Below the pieces are notes generated by a model. The model had not been told where the DNA came from, did no database searches, and worked only from the letters and a program-made list of their open reading frames with translations. Below, in pieces: positions 35,444 to 43,986 of a stretch of 64,000 bases of DNA. The stretch is from Shimia_B sp039815465 (lineage in GTDB: Bacteria; Pseudomonadota; Alphaproteobacteria; Rhodobacterales; Rhodobacteraceae). The first letter of the stretch is position 1; each line of letters opens with the position of its first letter. The DNA lies in NCBI GenBank assembly GCA_039815465.1, contig JBCBZG010000008.1:1-64000 (forward strand). Reading direction: 5' to 3'. Made by a program: the position numbers and the translations under genes.

Positions 35444-36499
35444 ATGGCCGGAGGCCTCGGTTTTGTCGCCCTCCTCTTTCTCTTCCTGGCCACCCCTGCA
35501 TCCAGCCAAAGCTTTGCAGGCCTGGGCGAGAACGCCGATGGCTTTGCCATTCCCCAACCCGGCGACCGCTTTGACTTCCCCATAGACCACGGCCCCCACC
35601 CGGACTATCGCATCGAATGGTGGTACCTGACGGCCAACCTCACGGGCGCAGACGGGCGCGACTACGGCGTGCAGTGGACGCTCTTCCGCTCTGCCCGCGA
35701 ACCCCGCGCCGATGACAGCTGGCGCAGCCCGCAGACCTGGATGGGCCACGCCGCGCTCACCACCCCGGACGCACATTTCGCAGCCGAACGCTTTGCGCGT
35801 GGCGGGTCGGGCCAGGCCGGGGTCACCGTCACGCCCTTCACAGCCTGGATCGACGACTGGCAGATGGCGGGACCGGAGGCCAACCTAGACACCCTGACCC
35901 TCACAGCGCGCGGCCAAGCGTTTTCCTACACACTCGACCTTTCCGCCCAAGGGCCGCTGGTCTTACACGGCGATAACGGCCACTCCGTCAAAAGCGCGGA
36001 GGGTCAAGCCTCCCGCTACTATTCCCAGCCCTTCTACACCGTCACTGGCACACTCATGACGCCCAAGGGCGATGTGGCGGTCACAGGGACGGCCTGGCTC
36101 GATCGGGAGTATTCCTCCCAACCCCTTGGGCGCACGCAATCGGGGTGGGACTGGTTCGCGTTCACCTTCCCCGATGGCCACCGGCTGATGGCATTTGAGC
36201 TGCGCGATAGCGCCAATGCGGCCTACCGGTCGGGCTCCTGGATCGCGCCGGACGGGACCGTCACGCCGCTTGGCCCTGACAGCTTTGACGCGCAGCCGCT
36301 GGCCACCACGGACGTCAACGGGCGCGCCGTGCCCACCCGCTGGGCGTTCCGCTACCCCGCACAAGGCGTGGACTTAACGGTGGAGGCGATCAATCCCGGG
36401 GCATGGAACGACCTCGTCTTTGCCTATTGGGAAGGGCCCATTAGGTTCAGTGGCTCCCACCAAGGGACCGGGTATTTGGAGATGACGGGATATGAGTGA
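35444..36499 (+). CDS. Secreted lipocalin-like hydrolase (AttH/CrtC family)
   Basis: 351 residues from ATG 35,444, chosen because a signal peptide follows (GGLGFVALLFLFLATPASSQS). An ATG at 35,279 is open in frame but would translate the palindromic repeat. PxDHGPHPDYRIEWWYLTANL and GVQWTLFR, then WLDREYSSQPLG, are typical of the AttH/CrtC lipocalin-like family, which includes carotenoid hydratases. Its place after an ATP-binding protein and FtsX permease matches the Att arrangement. A role in lipid handling is inferred. Confidence 0.8.
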   Translation: MAGGLGFVALLFLFLATPASSQSFAGLGENADGFAIPQPGDRFDFPIDHGPHPDYRIEWWYLTANLTGADGRDYGVQWTLFRSAREPRADDSWRSPQTWMGHAALTTPDAHFAAERFARGGSGQAGVTVTPFTAWIDDWQMAGPEANLDTLTLTARGQAFSYTLDLSAQGPLVLHGDNGHSVKSAEGQASRYYSQPFYTVTGTLMTPKGDVAVTGTAWLDREYSSQPLGRTQSGWDWFAFTFPDGHRLMAFELRDSANAAYRSGSWIAPDGTVTPLGPDSFDAQPLATTDVNGRAVPTRWAFRYPAQGVDLTVEAINPGAWNDLVFAYWEGPIRFSGSHQGTGYLEMTGYE

Positions 36500-37043
36500 C
36501 TGGTTTGAGAGCCTGAGCGGCGTCCATGACCGCGCCTGGCAGCTCTTGGTGCGCGGCGCCAATGACGCCCGCCACCCCGCGCGGACGCCCACGCTCGCGA
36601 CCATGGGCGCAGACGGCCCGCAAGCGCGCACGCTGGTCCTGCGCAAAACCGACCGCGCGGCGGGGACCGTGACGCTCTATACCGATGCCGCCTCCACCAA
36701 GGTGGGGGAGCTCCGCGCCGACCCCCGCGCGGCCCTGCATATTTGGGACAAAGGGTCTCAAATTCAGCTACGCCTGACCGTCACTGCGCGCATGGCCCCC
36801 GGCGCGGCGGAGATCTGGGCGCGCATGCCCGACGGCGCGCGCGAGGTCTACGGGGTGGAGCCGCCCCCCGGCACTCCTCTCACCGACCCAGAAGCCTTCA
36901 CCCGCATCCCCAACGGCGATAAGTTTCTTGAACTGAGCCTAGAGATCCAAAAGCTAGAACTCGTGGCCCTCGGCCTGCCCATCCACCGCCGTGCGGTGTT
37001 CGAGCGTAGGGATAGCTGGGCGGGACAATGGCTCGCGCCTTAG
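36492..37043 (+). CDS. Pyridoxamine 5'-phosphate oxidase-like flavoprotein
   Basis: 183 residues. TPTLATMGADGPQARTLVLRKTD and LYTDAASTKVGELRADPRAALHIWD are the FMN-binding strands of the PNPOx fold, and the C-terminal QKLELVALG segment is conserved. It overlaps the preceding gene by 8 bp, so the two are coupled. The family includes enzymes with FMN, F420 or haem; the substrate is unknown. It lacks the typical PdxH C-terminal motif, so it is probably not the B6 enzyme. Confidence 0.75.
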   Translation: MSDWFESLSGVHDRAWQLLVRGANDARHPARTPTLATMGADGPQARTLVLRKTDRAAGTVTLYTDAASTKVGELRADPRAALHIWDKGSQIQLRLTVTARMAPGAAEIWARMPDGAREVYGVEPPPGTPLTDPEAFTRIPNGDKFLELSLEIQKLELVALGLPIHRRAVFERRDSWAGQWLAP

Positions 37044-37137
37044 GGTCAGGACCCATTAATCCTACCCCTAGTGCGATGACTCGGTCTCAAGCCGGGCTGC
37101 GCGACCAGCTACTAAGTAGTGAGGGCGGTCGCGGGCT

Positions 37138-37156
37138 GCCCGGTGTTCCACCGGGC
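37138..37156 (+). repeat. Hairpin between convergent genes
   Basis: GCCCGGTG-TTC-CACCGGGC, a perfect 8-bp stem between two genes that converge. It resembles the hairpin at 45,201-45,220 (same GCCCG...CGGGC frame and a following CGT). It may be a dispersed repeat used as a bidirectional 3' end. Confidence 0.5.
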
Positions 37157-37184
37157 GTCACGCTCATAGCAAAGCGCCCAATTC

Positions 37185-38105
37185 CTACCGCCACACCGCA
37201 TTGGTCCAGGCCCGTCGCCCAGCTGCATCCACAACAGTCAGCCGCAGCCACGGGCTATGCGCTAGCCCCTCCGTAGGGACCACCACATCCGTCATCGCCG
37301 TGCCGTAGCGCGTGGCCACCGCGCTCGCCGTGCCTTGAACGATGACCGTCACAGCTGCCGAACAGGCCACGCGCACCTCAGTCTCCGACCAGGTCACGTC
37401 GTAAAGCTCCGGCCCGGTGGACCCATACATCTGCCCCGCCTTCAATGCGGCGAGCAGCGCCTCGGGCGTGTTCTCCTCGGCCTTCACCATCGTCCAGCCG
37501 CCAAAATGATCCGGCCCCGCGAAATGGGCGTCGTCGTTGGCGCACAATGTCTTGCGCTGCCCCGCGTCGAGCAGCCGGTCCAGATGCCAAAACCCCCGCC
37601 CGCGGTCCGCCTCCACGTGGCAGGTGTGGTTATAGACCTCCACCGCGTGGGCGGCCTCCAAACGCGTCGCGTCCGCCATCGTCAAACCGCCCCACTCCGG
37701 ATGGGCCATTGCCACAAAAGCCCCCGCCTCCCGCGCGCGCTGTGCCAGGGCAGGCCCGGTCTCCTGCCCCGCCACTGGGTCGAACCCCGGGGTGTGGGAG
37801 GGCGCGAAATCCTCGGGCAAACCAACGGCCAGGATGTGCCAAATCTCCCCATTCTCCATGGCGCCGGAATGCAGCTCCGCCCCCAGAAGCGTCGTGAAGC
37901 CAGGTGCGCGGTAGCCCTGCGTTGGCGTGATCGGATAGCCGTAGGCGCCCACGAAATGGTCGGTCAGCGCGATAAAGTCATACCCCTCCGCCCGGTAGCG
38001 GCGGCAGACCTCATCGGGATCGAGCACGCCGTCAGAACGGTTCGAATGCGTGTGCAGGTTGCCCCGCCAAAAGCGCCCCGGCGCGGTGAATGCGGGATCA
38101 ATCAT
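37185..38105 (-). CDS. PHP-domain phosphoesterase
   Basis: 306 residues. Metal-site motifs are NLHTHSNRSDG (13-25), ALTDH, AELHSG, AMAHPEWGG and ANDDAHF, the full PHP set. AAGGAAAGG lies upstream of ATG 38,105. The family hydrolyses phosphate esters such as histidinol phosphate or nucleotides. The C-terminal 80 residues look like a beta-sandwich add-on. It is divergent from the DUF1989-GcvT fusion gene. Confidence 0.85.
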   Translation of the reverse strand: MIDPAFTAPGRFWRGNLHTHSNRSDGVLDPDEVCRRYRAEGYDFIALTDHFVGAYGYPITPTQGYRAPGFTTLLGAELHSGAMENGEIWHILAVGLPEDFAPSHTPGFDPVAGQETGPALAQRAREAGAFVAMAHPEWGGLTMADATRLEAAHAVEVYNHTCHVEADRGRGFWHLDRLLDAGQRKTLCANDDAHFAGPDHFGGWTMVKAEENTPEALLAALKAGQMYGSTGPELYDVTWSETEVRVACSAAVTVIVQGTASAVATRYGTAMTDVVVPTEGLAHSPWLRLTVVDAAGRRAWTNAVWR

Positions 38106-38261
38106 GCCAACACCTTTCCTTTCGACGCGCCCTAGCGGCCCAATATGTCACGCGGATGAAGGGAAAGGCTTTTCCGCCCTTGTGCAAGCCAGAACAGCAT
38201 TGACAGTCGCAACCAGTGTTTCACAGTGTCCGTGAACGATGTCGGGGTCAGGAGACCGCAC

Positions 38262-40589
38262 ATGACCGGTCCCTCTGTAATCAGCAGCTTTTCCAATATC
38301 GGGCACGCCGCCGGTGGCAGGCTGTTTTCTGGCTTTCCCGCCGCCGACGCACCACGGCCCATCGACATCGCCCCCCGCCAGGCGGCGCGCCTCGACCTCG
38401 CCCCCGGCGACATCGTGCGCGTGGAACAGGGCGAGGGCGCAGAGCTCGCGCTCATGGCCTTTGGCCTCGACGGGCGCCGGGCAGAGGCGGAGCTGGGCCT
38501 GCCCGCGCCAAAGCCTCTCGACACCGCGCGCTTTGACGCCGCCCCGCTGCGCGCCTGGCTCGCCGCGCAGGGTAGCGCACAGGGCGGCGCGCCACACGCA
38601 GACCACCACGCCGTCCACGTCGACAGCCAAGACGACGCGCTGATCCTCAGCGCCGCCTCAGCGCTGACCCTCTGGCTCCTGCACCCGCTGATGGCGAGCG
38701 ACCTGGTCTCCGGCGTCTGCGCCCGCGCAGCGCGGGTCTGGCATCAACCAGGGGCCAAGACGGCACGCCTGCCCGCACCCCTCGGGCCCGTGCGCGATGA
38801 ATTCACCGTCACCCGCGGCACCGCCCGCGCCTACGAGGTCAAGCGCGGCGAGATCGTGCAGATCATCGACATCGACGGCCAACAGTGCTCCGACTTTCAG
38901 GCCATGCGCCTGCGTGGGCTCGACCAAGGTCTCGAACAGCTCATCGATTCCACCGCCACCCGCACCATGGTGCGCCGCGCCTTTCCGGGGCCCGGGCTCC
39001 TCGACAAGTTCTTTGACGGGGAGATGCGCCCGCTCCTGCGCGTCGTCCAGGACACCTGCGGGCGCCACGACACGCTGGGCCTCGCCTGCACCGCCCGCGG
39101 GTACGAAGACCGCGGGTTCCCCGGCCACGTCAACTGCTCTGACAACATCACCCACGCGCTCGCGCCCTTTGGCGTGGGCCGCCGCAACGCCTGGCCCGCC
39201 ATCAATTTCTTTTGGAACACCTGGCTCGACGACCAGCTGCACATCCAAACCGAAGAGGCCTATTCCCGCCCCGGTGACTACGTCGCGATGGAGGCGCTCG
39301 ATGACCTCCTGTGCGTCTCGACCGCCTGCCCCGACGATCTCGACCCGATCAATGGGTGGAACCCAACGGATGTGCATGTGCGCATCTACAAAGCCGAGGC
39401 CAAGCTGCCCCGTGCCATCGCCTACCGCACCAAGGAAGACGCCCCGATGCAGGTGAGCCGCCAATCGCCATTCCACGACCGGATGGAGCCGTTAACCCAC
39501 CACTTCGCCCCCGCGCGGGACCTGTGGACGCCGGTCTCCTACGCCTCCCCCGGGGTGCTCGGCGAATACTGGGCCTGCCGGGAGGCCGCGACACTCCAGG
39601 ACATGAGCGGCCTGCGGAAGTTCGATGTCATCGGACCGGATGCGGAGCGGCTCTTGCAGCACGCCATGACGCGCAACGTCTCAAAGCTGGCCGTGTGGCG
39701 CGGCACCTACGCACTGATGTGCGACGACAGCGGTGACGTGATCGATGACGGAACGCTCTTTCGCCTGGGGCCGGAGCTCTTTCGCTGGTGCTGTGGGTCC
39801 GAGGAAAGCGGGCGCTGGCTGCAAAAGCTCGCCACAGCCCAAGGGCTGCAAGCGCGCATCCACGACCTAGGCGGGTCGCTGCCCAACCTCGCGATCCAGG
39901 GGCCAAAATCCCGCGATATCCTGCGCAACGTGGTCTTTACCCAGCCCCATGTGCCCGCGCTCGACCAGATGAAATGGTTTGGCGTCACCATCGCACGGCT
40001 CCACGACCGCGAAGGCGCGCCGTTCATGCTGTCGCGCTCGGGCTACACAGGCGAACTCGGGTACGAGATCTTTTGCGCCGAACGCGACGCGCTCACCATC
40101 TGGGACGCGCTCATGGCCGCAGGCGCCGATCACGGCATCACACCCATGGGCACCGCCGCGCTCGACATCATCCGGATCGAGGCCGGTCTTGCCGGCGCGC
40201 ATGAGTTCCCCGCCGGCACCGACGCGTTCGAGGCGGGCCTTGGCTTTGCCGTCGACCTCAAAAAGGAGGCGTTTTCCGGGCGCGACGCTCTGGCCCGCAA
40301 CGCGGAGGCACAGCGCAAACAGCTGCGCGGGCTGCGGTTCGACTGCGATGACATCCCCCGCCACGGCGCCCCGGTGTTTGTGGGCGAGCGGCAGGTGGGC
40401 GTCGTAACCTCGGCCACGCGGTCGCCAATGTTGGAAACCGCCATCGCCATGGCGCGGATATCGGTAGAACATGCAGAGCTCGGCACCCACGTCGAAGTGG
40501 GGCAACTCGATGGCCGGATGAAGCGGCTCACGGCTCAGATTGTTGAGGTTCCGTTTGTGGACCCCAAGCGGGAGCGCGCGCGGGCTTAG
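38262..40589 (+). CDS. DUF1989-GcvT fusion, folate-linked methyltransferase-like
   Basis: 775 residues from ATG 38,262 (GGAG upstream). The first 170 residues are a variable region with degenerate sequence. DUF1989 (urea-carboxylase-associated) follows at about 180-400, with IDIDGQQCSDFQAMRL and FPGHVNCSDN. The last 370 residues are a GcvT-like aminomethyltransferase: RKFDVIGPDAERLLQ, LRSGYTGELGYEIF-like text, and the LGF and R-rich tail typical of the family. GcvT proteins move a methyl or methylene group to tetrahydrofolate; DUF1989 is linked with amino-acid or urea-type catabolism. The fused substrate is unknown. Confidence 0.85.
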   Translation: MTGPSVISSFSNIGHAAGGRLFSGFPAADAPRPIDIAPRQAARLDLAPGDIVRVEQGEGAELALMAFGLDGRRAEAELGLPAPKPLDTARFDAAPLRAWLAAQGSAQGGAPHADHHAVHVDSQDDALILSAASALTLWLLHPLMASDLVSGVCARAARVWHQPGAKTARLPAPLGPVRDEFTVTRGTARAYEVKRGEIVQIIDIDGQQCSDFQAMRLRGLDQGLEQLIDSTATRTMVRRAFPGPGLLDKFFDGEMRPLLRVVQDTCGRHDTLGLACTARGYEDRGFPGHVNCSDNITHALAPFGVGRRNAWPAINFFWNTWLDDQLHIQTEEAYSRPGDYVAMEALDDLLCVSTACPDDLDPINGWNPTDVHVRIYKAEAKLPRAIAYRTKEDAPMQVSRQSPFHDRMEPLTHHFAPARDLWTPVSYASPGVLGEYWACREAATLQDMSGLRKFDVIGPDAERLLQHAMTRNVSKLAVWRGTYALMCDDSGDVIDDGTLFRLGPELFRWCCGSEESGRWLQKLATAQGLQARIHDLGGSLPNLAIQGPKSRDILRNVVFTQPHVPALDQMKWFGVTIARLHDREGAPFMLSRSGYTGELGYEIFCAERDALTIWDALMAAGADHGITPMGTAALDIIRIEAGLAGAHEFPAGTDAFEAGLGFAVDLKKEAFSGRDALARNAEAQRKQLRGLRFDCDDIPRHGAPVFVGERQVGVVTSATRSPMLETAIAMARISVEHAELGTHVEVGQLDGRMKRLTAQIVEVPFVDPKRERARA

Positions 40590-40670
40590 GGCATCCAGCC
40601 CTTGGCCAAAGGGACCTGCACCTGGCCGCAAAGGGCTCGCCCAACGGCCACGTCGGGACGCGCCGGGCCG

Positions 40671-40749
40671 CCCCCGTTTTGCCCCCGTTTTGCCAAAGGC
40701 ACACCTTTGGTTTCACCGGCGGCGCGAACGTCACCCCTCGGACCGGCGC
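40671..40749. repeat. Intergenic repeats including partial palindrome copy C
   Basis: CCCCCGTTTTG is repeated in tandem at 40,671-40,681 and 40,682-40,692. A hairpin CCAAAGG-CACA-CCTTTGG spans 40,693-40,710. The right arm CGGACCGGCGC of the element at 45,148 is at 40,739-40,749, with CGTCACCCC before it, but the left arm is missing. The gap lies between the DUF1989-GcvT gene and the arsenic operon. Confidence 0.6.
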
Positions 40750-40817
40750 TACAGCCCAAGACGTGTGAGACGCTGAGTATCAGAGACGCTCCGCTTTTGA
40801 ACTTTTCTTCCCCTCGT

Positions 40818-40839
40818 TAATTCTGTAATTCACGAATTA
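40818..40839. promoter_or_regulatory. ArsR operator overlapping the start codon
   Basis: TAATTC-N10-GAATTA is a perfect 6-bp inverted repeat whose last A is the A of the arsR-arsC start codon. Binding here would block transcription or early translation, as ArsR repressors do. Confidence 0.5.
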
Positions 40840-41666
40840 TGGAATCATTGACCGTCCAGCGCCTCTCCACCCTCGGCCACCCCCAGCGCCTCGCGCTCTT
40901 CCGCCTGCTTATGCGGCGCTACCCGGACCGCGTGCCCGCAACCGAACTGGCCCAGGCGCTCGGCCTCAAACCCAACACGCTGTCCAGCTACATCAACGCC
41001 CTCATGGCCGCAGGCCTCGCCACCCAGACCCGGGCAGGCACCTCGCGGCTTTATTCCATCGAAATCGACGCCGTGCGCGACACCCTAGGCTACCTCACCC
41101 AGGACTGCTGCCGCGGGCGCCCCGACATCTGCGCGCCCCTCACCGCTCCACCGCAGCAAAAACCACGCCAAAGCGTGCTTTTCCTCTGCAACGCCAACTC
41201 TGCGCGCTCTATTTTTGCCGAAGCGATCCTCCGTGATATCGCCCCAGAGCGTTTCACCGCACACTCCGCCGGGGTCCGCCCGGGGCGTGGCCCGCACCCG
41301 CTCGCGCTCGACGTGCTGGCCCATCACGGCCACGACACCCTCACGCTCCGCTCAAAACACCTGTCTGAACTGCAAGCCCAGGGCACAACCAGCTTCGACT
41401 TTGTCTTCACCGTCTGCGACCGCGCCGCTAACGAGGACTGCCCCGCCTGGCCCGGCCACCCCATCAGCGCACACTGGGGCCTGCCAGACCCCGTCGCCGC
41501 CACAGGCACCCCCGCCGAACGCAGCCTGGCGTTTCATGAAACCTACACATCACTGCGCCAAAGGCTCACAGCATTCGCCGCCCTGCCCTTTGACACGCTC
41601 GACCGGCTGGCCCTGCAACACGCCGTCGATGACATCGCCCGCACCCAACACCCGGAGTTCACATGA
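40839..41666 (+). CDS. ArsR repressor fused to thioredoxin-type arsenate reductase
   Basis: 275 residues. Residues 1-95 are an ArsR winged helix (RLALFRLLMRR, ELAQALGLKPNTLSSYINAL), ending in DCCRGRPDIC, three Cys of the arsenite-sensing type. From about 110 comes an LMW-phosphatase fold with FLCNANSARSIFAEA (C-X5-R loop) and VCDRAANEDCPAWPG, which holds the second and third redox Cys of thioredoxin-coupled ArsC. Sensor and reductase are thus one chain. No ribosome site is visible before ATG 40,839, so it may be leaderless. It overlaps the GAPDH gene by 4 bp. Confidence 0.9.
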   Translation: MESLTVQRLSTLGHPQRLALFRLLMRRYPDRVPATELAQALGLKPNTLSSYINALMAAGLATQTRAGTSRLYSIEIDAVRDTLGYLTQDCCRGRPDICAPLTAPPQQKPRQSVLFLCNANSARSIFAEAILRDIAPERFTAHSAGVRPGRGPHPLALDVLAHHGHDTLTLRSKHLSELQAQGTTSFDFVFTVCDRAANEDCPAWPGHPISAHWGLPDPVAATGTPAERSLAFHETYTSLRQRLTAFAALPFDTLDRLALQHAVDDIARTQHPEFT

Positions 41667-42661
41667 CCACCTACGCGCTCAATGGCCTCGGCCGCATCGG
41701 CAAGCTCGCGCTGAAACCGCTCCTCGCCTCGGGGGCAAAGATCGCCTGGATCAACGACGCGGTGGGCGACGCGGCGATGCACGCGCACCTGCTGGAATTT
41801 GACACCGTCCATGGCCGCTGGGACGCAGCATTTTCTGTGGAAAATGGTGGCGTGGTGATCGATGGCACGCGGCTGCCCTTCATCGGCACGCGCGACCTGA
41901 GCGCCCTTCCGCTCGACGGCGTAGATGTGGTCATCGACTGTACAGGTGTCTTCAAATCAGAAGCCGCGCTCGCCCCCTACTTCGCCGCAGGCGTGAAAAA
42001 GGTCGTCGTCTCCGCCCCGGTCAAAGACGGCCCCACCGCCAACATCGTCTATGGCGTGAACACAGACGTCTATGACGCGGCCACCCATGACATCGTCACA
42101 GCCGCCAGCTGCACCACCAACTGCCTCGCGCCCGTGGTCAAAGTCATCCACGAAAGCCTGGGGATCAAACACGGCTCCATCACCACGATCCACGACGTCA
42201 CCAACACGCAAACCATCGTCGACCGCCCGGCCAAGGACCTGCGCCGCGCACGCTCCGCACTGAACTCACTCATCCCCACCACCACCGGCAGCGCCACCGC
42301 CATCACCCTGATCTACCCGGAGCTCACAGGCCGCCTCAACGGCCACGCCGTGCGCGTCCCGCTGCTCAACGCGTCCATCACCGACTGCGTCTTTGAGGTC
42401 GAGCGCGAAACCACCGTCGAAGAGGTCAACGCCCTCTTCAAATCCGCCTCCGAGGGCGCACTGGCCGGCATCCTTGGCTATGAAGAGCGCCCGCTCGTCT
42501 CCGCCGACTACACCAACGACACCCGCTCCAGCATCGTGGACGCCCCGTCGACCATGGTCGTGAACGGGACCCAGGTGAAGATCTATGCCTGGTACGACAA
42601 CGAAATGGGCTACGCGCACCGGCTCATTGATGTGGCGCGCATGGTTGGCGACAGCCTCTAA
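41663..42661 (+). CDS. GAPDH of the arsenic (ArsJ) operon
   Basis: 332 residues. NGLGRIGKLALKPL (NAD-binding loop), SCTTNCLAP with catalytic Cys150, and RVPLLNASITD place it in glyceraldehyde-3-phosphate dehydrogenase. Placement between an ArsR-ArsC fusion and ArsJ is the known arsenate pathway: it makes 1-arseno-3-phosphoglycerate from glyceraldehyde 3-phosphate and arsenate, which ArsJ exports. It overlaps arsR-arsC by 4 bp and ends 18 bp before arsJ. A separate housekeeping GAPDH is expected elsewhere. Confidence 0.92.
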   Translation: MTTYALNGLGRIGKLALKPLLASGAKIAWINDAVGDAAMHAHLLEFDTVHGRWDAAFSVENGGVVIDGTRLPFIGTRDLSALPLDGVDVVIDCTGVFKSEAALAPYFAAGVKKVVVSAPVKDGPTANIVYGVNTDVYDAATHDIVTAASCTTNCLAPVVKVIHESLGIKHGSITTIHDVTNTQTIVDRPAKDLRRARSALNSLIPTTTGSATAITLIYPELTGRLNGHAVRVPLLNASITDCVFEVERETTVEEVNALFKSASEGALAGILGYEERPLVSADYTNDTRSSIVDAPSTMVVNGTQVKIYAWYDNEMGYAHRLIDVARMVGDSL

Positions 42662-42679
42662 CCCAGCGGGAGCCCCCAC

Positions 42680-43948
42680 GTGACCCAGCCCCGTCCCGAA
42701 GGCCTCAGCGCCTATATCGCCGTCACGGCGGCCTATTGGGCGTTCATGCTCACCGATGGTGCGCTGCGGATGCTGGTGCTCTTGCACTTTCACACCCTGG
42801 GCTTTTCGCCCATCCAACTCGCGTATCTCTTTATCCTCTACGAAGTCGCAGGGATGGTCACGAACCTGACCGCGGGTTGGATCGCGGCGCGCTTTGGGCT
42901 CACCAGCACGCTCTACGCAGGCCTTGGCCTCCAGATCGTGGCGCTCCTCGCGCTCACGCAGCTCGACCCCGGCTGGGCGGTGGGAGCGTCCGTGGCCTTT
43001 GTCATGGTCGTGCAGGGCTTGAGCGGCGTGGCCAAGGACCTGTCCAAAATGTCATCGAAATCGGCGGTTAAGCTGCTAGCGCCGACCGCACAGGGCGGCC
43101 TCTTTCGCTGGGTGGCGATCCTGACGGGGTCAAAGAATATGGTCAAAGGTCTCGGGTTCCTCCTCGGCGCCGCGCTCCTGGCGCTTGCGGGGTTCACCTG
43201 GGCCGTGCTCGCCATGGCCGCCGTTCTGACGCTGATCCTCATTGCCACGGTGATCGCCATGCCGCCGGGCCTGCCGCAGGGCCGCAAGGGCGCGAAGTTT
43301 TCCGAAGTCTTTTCCAAATCGCCCAACATCAATTGGCTGAGCGCCGCGCGTGTGTTCCTCTTTGGCGCGCGGGACGTGTGGTTCGTCGTGGGCATCCCGA
43401 TCTATTTCTACCAAGTGCTCTCGAACGGCACGGTAGACGGCAACCGCGCCGCGTTCTTTATGATCGGCACCTTCATGGCGCTCTGGATCATCCTCTACGG
43501 CATCGTCCAGGCCAGCGCCCCCAAGCTGCTGCGCGCCGCCACCCGCAGCGAGGGGGAGCTGACCCAGGCCGCCCGCGGCTGGGCCTGGGCGCTTGCCGCC
43601 GTCCCCGCGGCGCTCACCATTGCAGCGCTGGCCGCCACGGGCCCGGCCCCCTGGCTCACGGCGGCGCTCATCGCCGGGCTCCTGGCGTTTGGCGCGATCT
43701 TTGCGGTGAACTCCTCCCTCCACTCCTACCTCGTGCTCGCCTTCACCAAGGCCGAACGCGTCACGATGGATGTGGGGTTTTACTACATGGCCAATGCGGG
43801 CGGGCGGCTCATCGGCACGCTTTTGTCCGGCCTGACCTATCAGGCGGGCGGCTTGCCCCTTATGCTGGGGACGGCCACGGTCATGGTCGCCCTGTCGGCC
43901 CTCGCCGCCGGACGATTGAAGCCTGCGGAGGGTTCGGTTCCCGCATAG
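42680..43948 (+). CDS. arsJ: ArsJ organoarsenical exporter (MFS)
   Basis: 422 residues from GTG 42,680, about 11 membrane helices. The N-terminal half has LTDGALRMLVLLHFHTLGFSP and the loop GVAKDLSKMSSKSAVKLL, which are typical of ArsJ. It is the third gene of the operon after the GAPDH, and exports 1-arseno-3-phosphoglycerate, which falls apart to arsenate outside. A periplasmic/cytoplasmic orientation was not worked out. Confidence 0.92.
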   Translation: MTQPRPEGLSAYIAVTAAYWAFMLTDGALRMLVLLHFHTLGFSPIQLAYLFILYEVAGMVTNLTAGWIAARFGLTSTLYAGLGLQIVALLALTQLDPGWAVGASVAFVMVVQGLSGVAKDLSKMSSKSAVKLLAPTAQGGLFRWVAILTGSKNMVKGLGFLLGAALLALAGFTWAVLAMAAVLTLILIATVIAMPPGLPQGRKGAKFSEVFSKSPNINWLSAARVFLFGARDVWFVVGIPIYFYQVLSNGTVDGNRAAFFMIGTFMALWIILYGIVQASAPKLLRAATRSEGELTQAARGWAWALAAVPAALTIAALAATGPAPWLTAALIAGLLAFGAIFAVNSSLHSYLVLAFTKAERVTMDVGFYYMANAGGRLIGTLLSGLTYQAGGLPLMLGTATVMVALSALAAGRLKPAEGSVPA

Positions 43949-43986
43949 AGCCGTCTATAGGGGGGCAACTGATAGAAAGACCGCCC

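Noticed and set aside
43333..43986. Long N-terminal extension of the aminotransferase
   Set aside because: This part is a shadow of arsJ; the enzyme fold starts at ATG 43,987.
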